Of a stretch of DNA of 64,000 bases, positions 18,292 through 27,025 are shown in pieces. Within the stretch, counting starts at the first letter, position 1, and each line of letters starts with the position of its first letter. The notes below the pieces were generated by a model. It was not told the DNA's origin and did not search any database. It saw nothing but the letters and a program-made list of their open reading frames with translations. Location of the stretch: the NCBI GenBank assembly GCA_963726775.1, contig CAVSDL010000012.1:1-64000 (forward strand), written 5' to 3'. The stretch is from CAIWHR01 sp963726775. Its GTDB lineage: Bacteria; Pseudomonadota; Gammaproteobacteria; Burkholderiales; Casimicrobiaceae. Position numbers and translations under genes: made by a program.

Positions 18292-19122
18292 TTAGACGCG
18301 GCGTCGACGGACCATGGCGAGCGCGACGAGACCCAGGCCGACCAGTCCGGCGGAAATCGGTTCGGGCGCACCGTTGATCGGCGCGAAAGCATCCCGGAAT
18401 TCCCAGGAAAGGATGTCATGGTTGCCGACGCCCGCCCCGGTGCCGGAGCCAAAGCCGACAAACGCGATGTTGGTTCCGAGAATGGTCGGCAGATTTACAA
18501 CTTCACTCAGAAGTGCGGCCGCGGGTCGGGTAGAAGTCTGTGACAAGCGTACTTCGAGGTCGTCAGTGGCACCGTTGTAATCGATCCAGGAGTACCAGAC
18601 CTGGTCGTTGTTCATTCGAGTAGGAATCGACGCGGTTTGTGTCGATGCAATGTTGCCGTTCAAATCGATCCCTACGTGATTGCCGTCAGGATCGTTGGCA
18701 AACGATCCGTTGTCGTAAGTGTCGTACTCGATCGCCATGCTGTTGAGAATTCCAAGATAACCGATGCCGCCTCCCGCGCCACCCGCAGTGTTCGAATTTG
18801 TCTGCACGATGAAGGTGATGCCATCGGCGCCGGGACCATCTCCGTCGCCGATGCCGAATGTCGGTGTGCTGATGCGGAAACTGAAAAACGTGCTGAACGA
18901 GACATTGGAGGCCAGGGTGATCGGCGTGTTGACGAAGGCAGTGCCACTTTGGCCGAAGGCTTCGGGCGTCACGCGCAGGACATTACCGGGGCCCTGCGCC
19001 GCGCTGCCATTGAGTTGCAGCGTGGAAACATCGGAAAAATCGCTAAAGACGATGGTGGTCGCCATCCCGGCGCTCATCCATGATCCAACCACCAATGCAA
19101 TGGCAACTAATGGTTTCTTCAT
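18292..19122 (-). CDS. PEP-CTERM protein with legume-lectin-like domain
   Basis: This is an exported protein of 276 residues. The start ATG at 19122 gives a signal peptide (MKKPLVAIALVVGSWMSAGM). The mature part resembles the L-type lectin beta-sandwich: GADGITFIVQTN, GYLGILNSMAIEYDTYDN, HVGIDLNGN and WIDYN are typical carbohydrate-site segments. The last 26 residues form the sorting tag: PEP motif in GAPEPIS, hydrophobic helix GLVGLGLVALAMV, basic end RRRR. Exosortase A (encoded at 53665-55236) is expected to cut at PEP and deliver the protein to the exopolysaccharide layer. A sigma-54-type promoter lies upstream. Confidence 0.92.
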   Translation of the reverse strand: MKKPLVAIALVVGSWMSAGMATTIVFSDFSDVSTLQLNGSAAQGPGNVLRVTPEAFGQSGTAFVNTPITLASNVSFSTFFSFRISTPTFGIGDGDGPGADGITFIVQTNSNTAGGAGGGIGYLGILNSMAIEYDTYDNGSFANDPDGNHVGIDLNGNIASTQTASIPTRMNNDQVWYSWIDYNGATDDLEVRLSQTSTRPAAALLSEVVNLPTILGTNIAFVGFGSGTGAGVGNHDILSWEFRDAFAPINGAPEPISAGLVGLGLVALAMVRRRRV

Positions 19123-19190
19123 CCGTGCCTCCGATTGTCGGATCCTAATCGCCCTTTGATACATCGCGACGAAAGCGCGCTATCAACCCA

Positions 19191-19206
19191 AGCAACGTTA
19201 ATGCCA
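19191..19206 (-). promoter_or_regulatory. Sigma-54 (-24/-12) promoter of the PEP-CTERM gene
   Basis: On the minus strand the sequence reads TGGCATTAACGTTGCT, that is TGGCA(T) five bases TTGCT, matching the RpoN consensus TGGCAC-N5-TTGCW in all but one strong position. It lies about 69 bases upstream of the ATG at 19122. PEP-CTERM genes are known RpoN/PrsR targets in other betaproteobacteria. Confidence 0.72.
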
Positions 19207-19293
19207 CGGAAGATATGTTCAAGATTTCAATGTTTTGGAGCGATTGCGCAAAATCTCTGACGGCATGTTGTAAATAATGTCGACAATGGCGCT

Positions 19294-19311
19294 GCCTGGT
19301 TCATTCCAGGC
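19294..19311. promoter_or_regulatory. Inverted repeat, candidate enhancer-binding-protein site
   Basis: The perfect dyad GCCTGG-N6-CCAGGC lies about 90-120 bases upstream of the sigma-54 promoter, the usual distance for an activator site of an enhancer-binding protein such as PrsR. It could also be a hairpin. Confidence 0.35.
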
Positions 19312-19590
19312 GCAGGTTTCTGCATCGAGGCGGTGCGCGAAGAGAATCGGTGCGCGAAGAAATTACCCGGAACGACGCCCGATCCGGATCCGCGACGACT
19401 CGCCCGTGTACGCATGACCCGCAAACGCCCCGCAGGTGGCGCGCGCGGTTGACCGTTTGCGGCCCGGTTTTGCCGGTTCGTCGCCGACGGCTCGCGCGGC
19501 CGAGGGTCGCCCGCGAGAATGGGTTCCGACGCCATCACGGGGGGCGACGCTACCCACGGCCGGCGAAGGGATAGGGAGGATAGTCACGCC

Positions 19591-20766
19591 ATGAGCCCCA
19601 CTACAACCCATTCGCCCTGCGCCACGACGGGCGATCGTCTGCTTGCCACGGGCGGTCATCCGCTCGAGCTGTTTCCCGTCTTCCGCCGCATTCCGCGATC
19701 GATCGTGCGCGACCTCGTCTATACGCTGCTCTGGAACACGCTGCTCGCGGCGGTATTCGCATTGCTCAACCTGGTATTCATCCCGCACGAGCGCCTCGCT
19801 GACATCGCGTGGGCGAATTTCGTGTTCGCCAACTGCATCGGGTTTCTCATCCACATCGAATTCCTCGTCGGCGACCGGGTTTATCCGGGCATCCATGGCA
19901 GGGGTCCCACGCTGCGCATGGCCTACTATTCGACGTTGCCGATCTTCGGCGTCTTCGCCGGCTATTGGCTCGCGACTGAGATCCTCCATTTCAACGCCAT
20001 GCGGACCTGGGTCTTTTCGCCGCGGGGCGCGCTCTCGATCGGTGCGCTTTCGTTGCTGATCTCCGGACTGCTGCTCGCGATCTTCATTCCCCGCGAACGC
20101 GCGGCAAGGGCGCAGGCCGCGTTCGAGCGCGAGCAGGCGCGAGTGGCCGCGGCCGAGAAGCAGGCAACTCAGGCCCGGCTGAAGCTACTGGAAGCACAGG
20201 TCGAGCCCCATTTTCTCTACAACACGCTTGCCAATGTCGTGAGCCTGATCGACGCGGACCCGGCGACCGCGAAGCAAATGCTCGACCGCCTGATCGCGAT
20301 GTTGCGCGGCGCGGCCGTCGCCGCCGGTGCGGCCGACACGACGCTGGCCGCGCAGATCGATCATCTGCGCGCCTATCTCGAGCTCATGGTGCTGCGGATG
20401 GGGGGTCGGCTCACGTTCCGTCTCGACATCCCGGCCGATCTGACCGAGGTGCGTCTGCCGCCGCTTCTGCTGCAGCCGTTGGTCGAGAATGCGATCCGTC
20501 ACGGACTTGAACCAGCCGTCGGGGGCGGCGAGGTGACGGTCACCGCGCGGCGCACCGGCGACACTCTGGAGCTCACCGTTGCGGACACCGGTGCCGGCTT
20601 TCGCGTCACCCGCATCGGGAATTCGTCGGAAAGCGGGCTCGGGCTCTCGAACCTGCGCGAGCGGCTCGCGGCGCAGTTCGGCGCCGCGGCCACGCTTGTC
20701 CTCGAAGATAACGCGCCGGCCGGGGCGCGCGTCACGTTGCGCGTGCCGTTGGCTTCCGCGGCATGA
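19591..20766 (+). CDS. Sensor histidine kinase, LytS/YehU-type (His_kinase family)
   Basis: This 391-residue inner-membrane kinase has four hydrophobic segments in residues ~40-175, a coiled-coil linker rich in Ala/Glu/Arg, then the His_kinase domain with phospho-accepting His in VEPHFLYNTLANV. A HATPase domain follows (LQPLVENAIRHGLEPAVGGG; DTGAGF; SGLGLSNLRERL). The start ATG at 19591 follows GGGAGG (19573-19580 region); an earlier in-frame start at 19519 would add 24 low-complexity residues and is less likely. The stop overlaps the response-regulator start. The ligand is unknown; relatives sense peptides, pyruvate or cell-envelope state. Confidence 0.9.
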   Translation: MSPTTTHSPCATTGDRLLATGGHPLELFPVFRRIPRSIVRDLVYTLLWNTLLAAVFALLNLVFIPHERLADIAWANFVFANCIGFLIHIEFLVGDRVYPGIHGRGPTLRMAYYSTLPIFGVFAGYWLATEILHFNAMRTWVFSPRGALSIGALSLLISGLLLAIFIPRERAARAQAAFEREQARVAAAEKQATQARLKLLEAQVEPHFLYNTLANVVSLIDADPATAKQMLDRLIAMLRGAAVAAGAADTTLAAQIDHLRAYLELMVLRMGGRLTFRLDIPADLTEVRLPPLLLQPLVENAIRHGLEPAVGGGEVTVTARRTGDTLELTVADTGAGFRVTRIGNSSESGLGLSNLRERLAAQFGAAATLVLEDNAPAGARVTLRVPLASAA

Positions 20767-21560
20767 ACGAAGTCCGTCGTCCCGCGCCACGCGCCGTCAT
20801 CGCCGACGACGAACCCAACCTCGCACGGTATCTGCGGGAGCGCCTGGCGGCGTTGTGGCCGGAACTCGAGATCGCTGGGGTGGCAGCCAATGGCCCGGAG
20901 GCGAAGGCATTGATCGACGCCGAGGAGCCCGACATCGCATTCCTCGATATCCGGATGCCGGGAATTTCAGGACTCGACGTCGCGCGCGACCTCGCTGGCG
21001 TCCATGTCGTGTTCGTGACCGCGTTCGACCAGTATGCGATCGAAGCATTCGAGCGCGCGGCTGTCGACTACCTGCTGAAGCCCGTGGCCGACGAGCGCCT
21101 CGCCACGACGGTCGATCGGCTCAAGGAACGGCTGGCGGAGGCGCCGCCCGGCGCCGCTCCGCCCGAGCTGGCACAGGCGCTGGCACTGCTCCATGCGCAT
21201 CTGCCGCAGCTTGCCGGCGGCGCTGCGCCCGGCGAAAAGCTGGCGTGGATCCGGGCGGCGGTCGGTTCGCAGGTGCGGCTGATCGCCGTCGAGGACGTCG
21301 CCTATTTCGAAGCCAATGACAAGTACACGAGCGTGTTCACGGCCGACGGCGAAGCGCTGATCCGGACGCCGCTCAAGCAATTGCTCGCCCAGCTCGACGC
21401 CGACTGCTTCTGGCAGATCCATCGCGGAACGATCGTCAACGTCGCGCACGTCGCTACGACGACGCGCGACCTGACGGGCCGCGTGAAAGTGAAGCTCAAG
21501 GGACGACCCGAGATCCTTGCAGTCAGCCGTGCCTACGCGCATCGATTCCGCCAGATGTGA
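20763..21560 (+). CDS. LytTR-family response regulator
   Basis: This 265-residue protein has an N-terminal receiver (AVIADDEPNLARYL; acceptor Asp in DIAFLDIRMPGISG; Lys in DYLLKPV) and a C-terminal LytTR DNA-binding domain (VEDVAYFEANDKYTSVFT, FWQIHRGTIVNV, LAVSRAYAHRFRQM). The ATG at 20763 overlaps the kinase stop as ATGA. The two genes form a coupled two-component pair. No LytTR binding repeats were identified nearby, so its target is unknown; the neighbouring PEP-CTERM gene is divergent but appears controlled by sigma-54. Confidence 0.92.
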   Translation: MNEVRRPAPRAVIADDEPNLARYLRERLAALWPELEIAGVAANGPEAKALIDAEEPDIAFLDIRMPGISGLDVARDLAGVHVVFVTAFDQYAIEAFERAAVDYLLKPVADERLATTVDRLKERLAEAPPGAAPPELAQALALLHAHLPQLAGGAAPGEKLAWIRAAVGSQVRLIAVEDVAYFEANDKYTSVFTADGEALIRTPLKQLLAQLDADCFWQIHRGTIVNVAHVATTTRDLTGRVKVKLKGRPEILAVSRAYAHRFRQM

Positions 21561-21883
21561 CGGCGCGCCGCGCTATCGTCGGGCAGAACCTGCCGCAACG
21601 ACGGTTGATGTCGAAACCCGTCGAGATCCGCTCTCGCGAAAACGGCCTGGGCGATGGCGGCTGGTGTGGCGTATCCGACTACCCGGACGTTGTAGCTCCC
21701 CGCAGCGGGATTCAGCAAGTTGACCTCTTCGTCCGCCGTTCCCCCGCCGCTGGCGCCAATCAGAGTTCCAGCCGGGTTGCGGACCTCGAGATCGAGATCG
21801 CTGCCGGCCGTTGTTGTGGCGTTGAATAGCGAGAATCGCGCATAGGTGGTCCCGGCGGGAACGTGGGAGGCAGATTCCGATCC
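21533..21883 (-). pseudogene. Remnant of a secreted-protease C-terminal (PPC-like) domain
   Basis: Reading the minus strand from 21883 gives about 80 residues typical of the pre-peptidase C-terminal beta-domain of exported subtilases. Visible segments are VPAGTTYARFSLFNA, GSDLDLEVRNPAGTLIG, and LLNPAAGSYNVRVVGYA. A TAG precedes the first codon in the same frame and no start codon exists, so the protease part has been lost. The frame closes at 21533, overlapping the end of the response regulator by 28 bases. It is probably the tail of a deleted gene. Confidence 0.55.
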
Positions 21884-21990
21884 CTATGGCGGCGGGCATT
21901 TCCGGATTTCATGAACGCCATTCGCAAGGAAAGTCGGCGCGAAATGCTGTTCGGTCCGCGAGGCACGGTCGTGGTGCCGCTTTGCGAAAT

Positions 21991-22968
21991 CTAGTCACCC
22001 AGCTTGATGCTGTTGTCCTTGATGACCTTGGCCCAGCGGGGGATTTCCTTGCGCACCAGCGTATCGAGTTGTTCGGGTGGCGCGCCGCTCACCTCCATGC
22101 CCTGCGCGGAGAGTTTGTCCATGACGGCCGGCGCCTTCACGGCCTTGGCGAGTTCCTCGTAGACGCGTTTGGTGAGCGCGGCAGGCATGTTGGCCGGACC
22201 GAAAATGCCCCACCAGGTATACGCCTCGAAGCCGGGTGCGCCCTGGCTCGCAATCGGTTCGACGTTCGGCAGCTTGGGATCGGGCTTCGCCGAGGTCACC
22301 GCGATTGCGCGCACCCGTCCGGACACAACGTGCGGATTCACCAGAAATACCGAGCCGATCGCGAGCGGAACCTGGTTGCCGATCGCGTCGTTCATCAGCG
22401 GGCCGCCGCCGCGATACGGAATGTGAATAAACTCGACGCCAAGCTGATTCCCGAGCTGGGTCATCGCGAGGTGGCCCAGGCTGCCGGCGCCGATCGTGCC
22501 GTACGACACGCTTCCCGGCTTGGCTTTGGCCGCGGCCACGACGTCCCGGAACGACTTGTACGGCTGACTGGCGTTCGTCACCAGGGCCATCGCGCCGGTG
22601 CCCACCAGCATCAGCGGCGTGAGGTCGCGCAGCGTGTCGAAGGGCAGGCCCGGGATCAGCGACGGGTTCACCGCGTGCGTATCGAAGACGACGCCGAGCG
22701 TATAGCCATCCGGTTCGGCTTTCGCCAGCGCCGCGGTGCCGATCGAACCCGAAGCGCCGCCACGGTTGTCGACGATGACCGTCTGCCCCGTCTGCTCGGT
22801 CAGTTGCTGCGCGAGGATGCGCGCCACCTGATCGACCGATCCGCCCGGGGGAAAGACCGCGATCAGCTTGACTGGCTTCGTCGGCCAATTCTGCGCGATA
22901 GCGGACGGAACGCTGTCGGGATCGAGCAGCAATGCGAGCGCTGCCACCGCGATGCGAATCAAATTCAT
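21991..22968 (-). CDS. Tripartite tricarboxylate transporter substrate-binding protein (Bug/TctC family)
   Basis: This 325-residue periplasmic solute receptor has the start ATG at 22968, preceded by GGGAGGG. It opens with a signal peptide (MNLIRIAVAALALLL, cleaved after IAQ). Family hallmarks are WPTKPVKLIAVFPPGG, the ligand-loop DNRGGASGSIG, and YGTIGAGSLGHLA with IPYRGGGPL. Bug proteins bind carboxylates and, with TctAB, import them. No TctA or TctB gene is near, which is common for the many orphan Bug receptors of betaproteobacteria. The next gene on the same strand upstream is the CMD-family gene, so the pair may be co-transcribed. The ligand is unknown. Confidence 0.93.
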   Translation of the reverse strand: MNLIRIAVAALALLLDPDSVPSAIAQNWPTKPVKLIAVFPPGGSVDQVARILAQQLTEQTGQTVIVDNRGGASGSIGTAALAKAEPDGYTLGVVFDTHAVNPSLIPGLPFDTLRDLTPLMLVGTGAMALVTNASQPYKSFRDVVAAAKAKPGSVSYGTIGAGSLGHLAMTQLGNQLGVEFIHIPYRGGGPLMNDAIGNQVPLAIGSVFLVNPHVVSGRVRAIAVTSAKPDPKLPNVEPIASQGAPGFEAYTWWGIFGPANMPAALTKRVYEELAKAVKAPAVMDKLSAQGMEVSGAPPEQLDTLVRKEIPRWAKVIKDNSIKLGD

Positions 22969-23091
22969 GCGACCCTCCCGATTCCGATGCGAAGACGCGG
23001 CCGTTTCGGGACTTTTCCTGCCCATTGCCTGCGCCTTACCGAAGATAGCACGCCGCGCCGGAAAGGAGCCGCACATCCGGCCGCGATGCGG

Positions 23092-23625
23092 TCATTCGGG
23101 CTCCACGCCCAGGGCGACGAGAAACCGCGAGACCATGTTGTACGTCGCGATGACGCCCACGATTTCCACGACATGCCGATCGTTCGCCAGCACCGCGCGC
23201 ACGGAAGCCATCGTCGCGGCGCTCACGTCCACCGTTCGCGTCATTTCCAGCGCGAGTGCCAGCACCGCGCGCTCCGTGGCGTCGAACACCGTCGCGTCAT
23301 TGACCGATCCGCCCGCGCGACCGAGCGCGTCGAGCTGTGCCGCCGATCCACCGGACTGCAGGAACGCCGGCGCATGGTGGCGATATTCGTAATCGGCGCG
23401 ATTCAGCAGGGCGACGGCGCAGATCGCCAATTCCCGCAGCTTCGGGGAAACGGCGAGTTCGGATCGGACGGCACGCAGGAAGCCGTTCCATCCCTCCGCC
23501 AGCGGCGGGCTGTGGAGCAGCATGCGGTCCAGGTTCAGCAACGTCCCGCCACGGCGCGCGCGAATGGCCGCCACGAGTTCGCGCGGCTCGTCGACGTCTA
23601 TCGGCTGATACGGGATTGCGCTCAT
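23092..23625 (-). CDS. Carboxymuconolactone decarboxylase / AhpD-like protein
   Basis: This 177-residue all-helical protein shows the CMD-family segment LRELAICAVALLNRADYEYRHHAPAF, where the family carries its active-site residues, and EIVGVIATYNMVSRFLVALG near the end. Members are either gamma-carboxymuconolactone decarboxylases or AhpD-like peroxidase partners. The single Cys here, with no CxxC, argues against an AhpD-type disulfide reductant. The start ATG at 23625 (MSAIPYQPIDVDEP) is chosen over the open frame to 23790, which has no family match. It lies upstream of the Bug receptor gene, consistent with an aromatic or carboxylate degradation unit. Confidence 0.83.
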   Translation of the reverse strand: MSAIPYQPIDVDEPRELVAAIRARRGGTLLNLDRMLLHSPPLAEGWNGFLRAVRSELAVSPKLRELAICAVALLNRADYEYRHHAPAFLQSGGSAAQLDALGRAGGSVNDATVFDATERAVLALALEMTRTVDVSAATMASVRAVLANDRHVVEIVGVIATYNMVSRFLVALGVEPE

Positions 23626-23867
23626 GGCTCCGGTCTCTCCGTTGGGTAAGCTTGCCGCATGACGACACCGTCCGCGCGTATCCGCTTCATACGCGGCAGC
23701 GAAAGCCTCATGGTCCCGCAAATCGGGCCTGGCCGCATCTCTGCAATCTTGCTGGAGGCGGAGTGGAGGACTCGCCGGCACGCCGTGCACGGCGTTGGAG
23801 CGGTATCATTCCGCTCAATCCGAACCACGGACTGTTCCGATTTCCCCGAGCGATGCCACGCGACACG

Positions 23868-24515
23868 ATGATCCGCCTCCACTACCATCCCGGCAATGCC
23901 AGCCTCACGCCGCACATGCTGCTCGAAGAGCTTGGCGTGCCATTCGAACTCGAGATGGTCGACAGCGCCAACGCGGCCCACAAGTCGCCCGAATATCTGA
24001 AGCTCAACCCCAACGGGCAGATCCCGGTGCTGGTGGACGGTGATCTGGTGCTCTACGAGACGGCCGCCATCTGCCTGCACCTGGCGGACGCGCACCCGGA
24101 TGCGCGCCTCGCCCCGCCGCTGCGAACCGCCGAGCGCGCGCACTTCTACAAGTGGCTCGTATGGTGCACCAATACGCCGCAGGCGATGTTGATGCATTAC
24201 TTCTACGGCAGCCGCCTGGTGGACGAAGGTGACACGGCCGCGGCGGCGCAGGTGAAATCGCACGCCGAAGCACGAGTCGGCGGCATGCTCGATCAACTGG
24301 ACGCGCAGCTTGCGTCGCACGGACAGGACTGGCTGCTTGGCGCAACGTTCAGCGCGGTCGACCCCTTCGCGTTGATGCTGTGCCGCTGGACACGCGGCTT
24401 TTCGCGCCCCGCACGCAGTCTGCCGCACCTCGGCCCCTATCTGCAGCGGGTGCTGGCGCGGCCCGCCGTGCGGCGTGCGTTCGCGACCGAGAAGCTGCGA
24501 CCGCCGCTGGTCTGA
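23868..24515 (+). CDS. Glutathione S-transferase
   Basis: This is a cytosolic GST of 215 residues. The N-terminal thioredoxin fold runs IRLHYHPGNASLTPHMLLEELG with the catalytic Ser/Asn region and the cis-Pro glutathione site NGQIPVLVDGD plus LYETAAICLHLAD. The C-terminal helical domain has WLLGATFSAVDPFALML, the conserved N-capping/hydrophobic-staple motif. The start ATG at 23868 places the fold at residue 2; ATG at 23853 would add five residues. It is divergent from the CMD gene. The role is probably conjugation or isomerisation of an electrophilic compound. Confidence 0.9.
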   Translation: MIRLHYHPGNASLTPHMLLEELGVPFELEMVDSANAAHKSPEYLKLNPNGQIPVLVDGDLVLYETAAICLHLADAHPDARLAPPLRTAERAHFYKWLVWCTNTPQAMLMHYFYGSRLVDEGDTAAAAQVKSHAEARVGGMLDQLDAQLASHGQDWLLGATFSAVDPFALMLCRWTRGFSRPARSLPHLGPYLQRVLARPAVRRAFATEKLRPPLV

Positions 24516-24665
24516 ATCGGGCTCGCGCGATCGGGCACGTATCGCGGCACACTGGCGTCGATCAGTGCGCCTTGTTGCGTCGCCGATGCGTGATCGTGAC
24601 GCTCTCCTAAATAGTGTGAACGGCCCTAATATATTGACGCAATGGCATCCCGTCGAGGAGGTTGT

Positions 24666-25761
24666 GTGAAGACATATCGAATCGCCACCATCCCCGGCGA
24701 TGGCATTGGCAAGGAAGTGGTGCCGGCCGGGCAGCAGGTACTGGAGGCGCTGGCGCGACGGCAAAGCGGATTCGGATTCGCGTTCACCGGATTCGGCTGG
24801 GGCGGCGACTGGTTTCGCAAGCACGGGGTGATGATGCCGGACGACGGGCTTGACGAGTTGCGCGCCATGGACGCCATCCTGTTCGGATCCGCCGGCGATC
24901 CGCATATTCCGGATCACGTCACGCTGTGGGGCCTGCGCCTGAAGATTTGCCAGGGCTTCGACCAATATGCCAACGTGCGGCCCACGCGCATCCTGCCCGG
25001 CATCGACGCACCGCTCAAGCGCTGCGGGCCCGGAGATCTGGACTGGGTGATCGTGCGCGAGAACTCCGAAGGTGAATACGCGGGCGTGGGCGGACGCGTG
25101 CACCAGGGCCATCCGATCGAGGCCGCCACCGACGTGTCGGTCATGACGCGCGCAGGCGTCGAGCGCATCATGCGCTTTGCCTTCAGCCTTGCCCGGTCGC
25201 GCCCGCGCAAGCTCCTCACGGTGATCACCAAATCCAACGCGCAGCGCCACGCCATGGTCATGTGGGACGAGATCGCCGTCGAGGTCAGCCGGGAGTTTCC
25301 CGACGTCACCTGGGACAAGGAGCTGGTGGATGCGGCCACCGCGCGCATGGTCAACCGGCCCGCGTCGCTCGACACGATCGTGGCCACCAATTTGCATGCC
25401 GACATCCTGAGCGACCTCGCTGCCGCGCTGGCGGGCAGCCTCGGCATCGCGCCCACCGGCAACATCGATCCGGAGAAGCGCTACCCGAGCATGTTCGAGC
25501 CGATCCACGGATCGGCCTTCGACATCATGGGCAAGGGCATCGCCAATCCGGTGGGTACGTTCTGGAGCTGCGTGATGATGCTCGAACACCTGGGCGAAGC
25601 GGCCGCGGCGGCGACCCTTATGCGCGGCCATCGAGACCGTGACCGCCAATCCGGCGCTGCACACGCGAGACCTCGGCGGAACTGCGACGACGGCGCAGGT
25701 CACCGGAGCGGTGTGCGCATTGATCGCCGCCGCCGGCATTCCCACGCCTCAGGCCGCCTGA
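24666..25761 (+). pseudogene. ttuC: Tartrate dehydrogenase/decarboxylase-like enzyme, frameshifted near the 3' end
   Basis: This member of the isocitrate/isopropylmalate dehydrogenase family is about 364 residues when restored. The GTG at 24666 follows GAGGAGG closely and gives VKTYRIATIPGDGIGKEVV; ATG at 24642 is the alternative. Substrate and metal residues are seen in VIVRENSEGEYAGVGG, KSNAQRHAMVMWDEI, and ATNLHADILSDLAAAL. The opening and EGEYAGVGGR fit tartrate dehydrogenase (TtuC/YeaU), which oxidises or decarboxylates tartrate and D-malate with NAD+. One extra G near 25626 breaks the last ~44 codons. Corrected, the frame ends AAGIPTPQAA at 25759-25761. A Bug receptor follows, suggesting a hydroxy-dicarboxylate uptake and use unit. 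Confidence 0.82.
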
Positions 25762-25805
25762 CAGTCAGCACGCTGGATTTGGATTACAACAACGGGAGAC
25801 CGACG

Positions 25806-26754
25806 ATGAAAAAACTTCTCTTGGCCTGGTGCCTTGTGTTGCTCGCACCTCATGCGGCAGCCCAGACTTGCCCTGACAGGAATGTGCTCTATTGGCAGGC
25901 GTTTCCGCCCGGCGGCGAGTCGGATCTCTCGGCGCGCCACCAGCAGATCGTGCTTGAAGAAAAAATGTCCGAATATCGACACCATCATCCAGTACAAGCC
26001 TGGCGCCGGCGGCGGGCTGATGTGGTCGCAGATGAACACCCTGCCGGGCGATGGGCTCAACGTGGTGGGCATCAACCTGCCGCACATCGTCTTCCAGCCG
26101 ATCGAGGGTCAGGTCCAGTACAAGACCGAGGACATCACGCCGGTGTTCTGGTTCCACTACACGCCCGACGCTTTGGTCGTGCCCGAGCAAAGCGCCATCA
26201 AGACCTTTGCCGACTTCATCAAGGCGGCCAAGGCCGATCCCGGCAAGCTCAGCCTGGGCGGCTCGGGCCTGAACTCGGCCAACCACGCCGCGCACGAACG
26301 CCTGAATGCGGCCTTTGGCGTGAAGACCATCTACATCCCTTTCAAGGGCACGGGCGACATGACGACGGCCGTGCTGGGCAGTCAGATCGACGGCGCCATG
26401 TCGTATTCGGCGTTCGCCATCAACAACAAGGAGAAGGTGCGGGCTATCGCGATCGCCATGGAAAAGCGCCATCCGCTGTTGCCCGACGTGCCTACGTTCC
26501 GCGAACTCGGCGTGGATTGGGTCGACGGCGCCTACCGCGGCATTGGCGTGCCGAAGAATACGTCGCCCGAGGCACGCAAGCGCCTGTCGGAACTGTGGGC
26601 CGCGCTCAACAGCGACCCCGAGATGAAGGCCCTCGCGGCCAAGAGCGGGTTCGAGTTGGTCAGCGTCGGTACGGAGCAGATGGATCCCTTCATGAAAGAC
26701 AAGATCCGCCTCTACACCGAAGGCGCGCAGGCCCTGGGCTTGGGCAAGAAGTAG
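25806..26754 (+). pseudogene. Bug/TctC-family substrate-binding protein, one frameshift
   Basis: This periplasmic receptor is about 315 residues when restored. Its start at ATG 25806 gives a signal peptide (MKKLLLAWCLVLLAPHAAAQ). The frame shifts near 25955, after ARHQQIV; the correct continuation LKKKCPNIDTIIQYKPGAGGG reads on to 26754. C-terminal family features such as YIPFKGTGDMTTAVLG and YRGIGVPKNTSPEARKRL are intact. It begins 44 bases after the tartrate-dehydrogenase-like gene, so both are likely one operon. The long frame that fuses the two genes is an artefact of their two frameshifts. The ligand is presumably a dicarboxylate, by neighbourhood only. Confidence 0.85.
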
Positions 26755-27025
26755 GGTGGGACTGACCGGCTGTCGCTCGCCTCTCGCCGCCGCGTTGCGA
26801 CAGGACGGGCAGGAATCGCAGCACGATTTCAAGTGATTAGCGGCAACGGCTCAACCAACGCCTGAAAAAGCCGGCACGGTTTCCGCGCCTCACTCGTATT
26901 GACACCCATTGGAATCGGGCGCAGGTTTTCGCGCCTTGGAGGCACCGTTGTCGATGCCGACCAATGGCCGCCGGTTTACGGCGCGGTCGATTCGTTCGTC
27001 GCAGTCGAACCCAGGGAGGATTCCA

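Noticed and set aside
24642..26765. A single 707-residue protein joining the tartrate-dehydrogenase-like enzyme and the Bug receptor.
   Set aside because: The dehydrogenase loses its family sequence at ~25626 and the receptor loses its at ~25955. Two indels happen to keep one frame open, so the fusion is not real.
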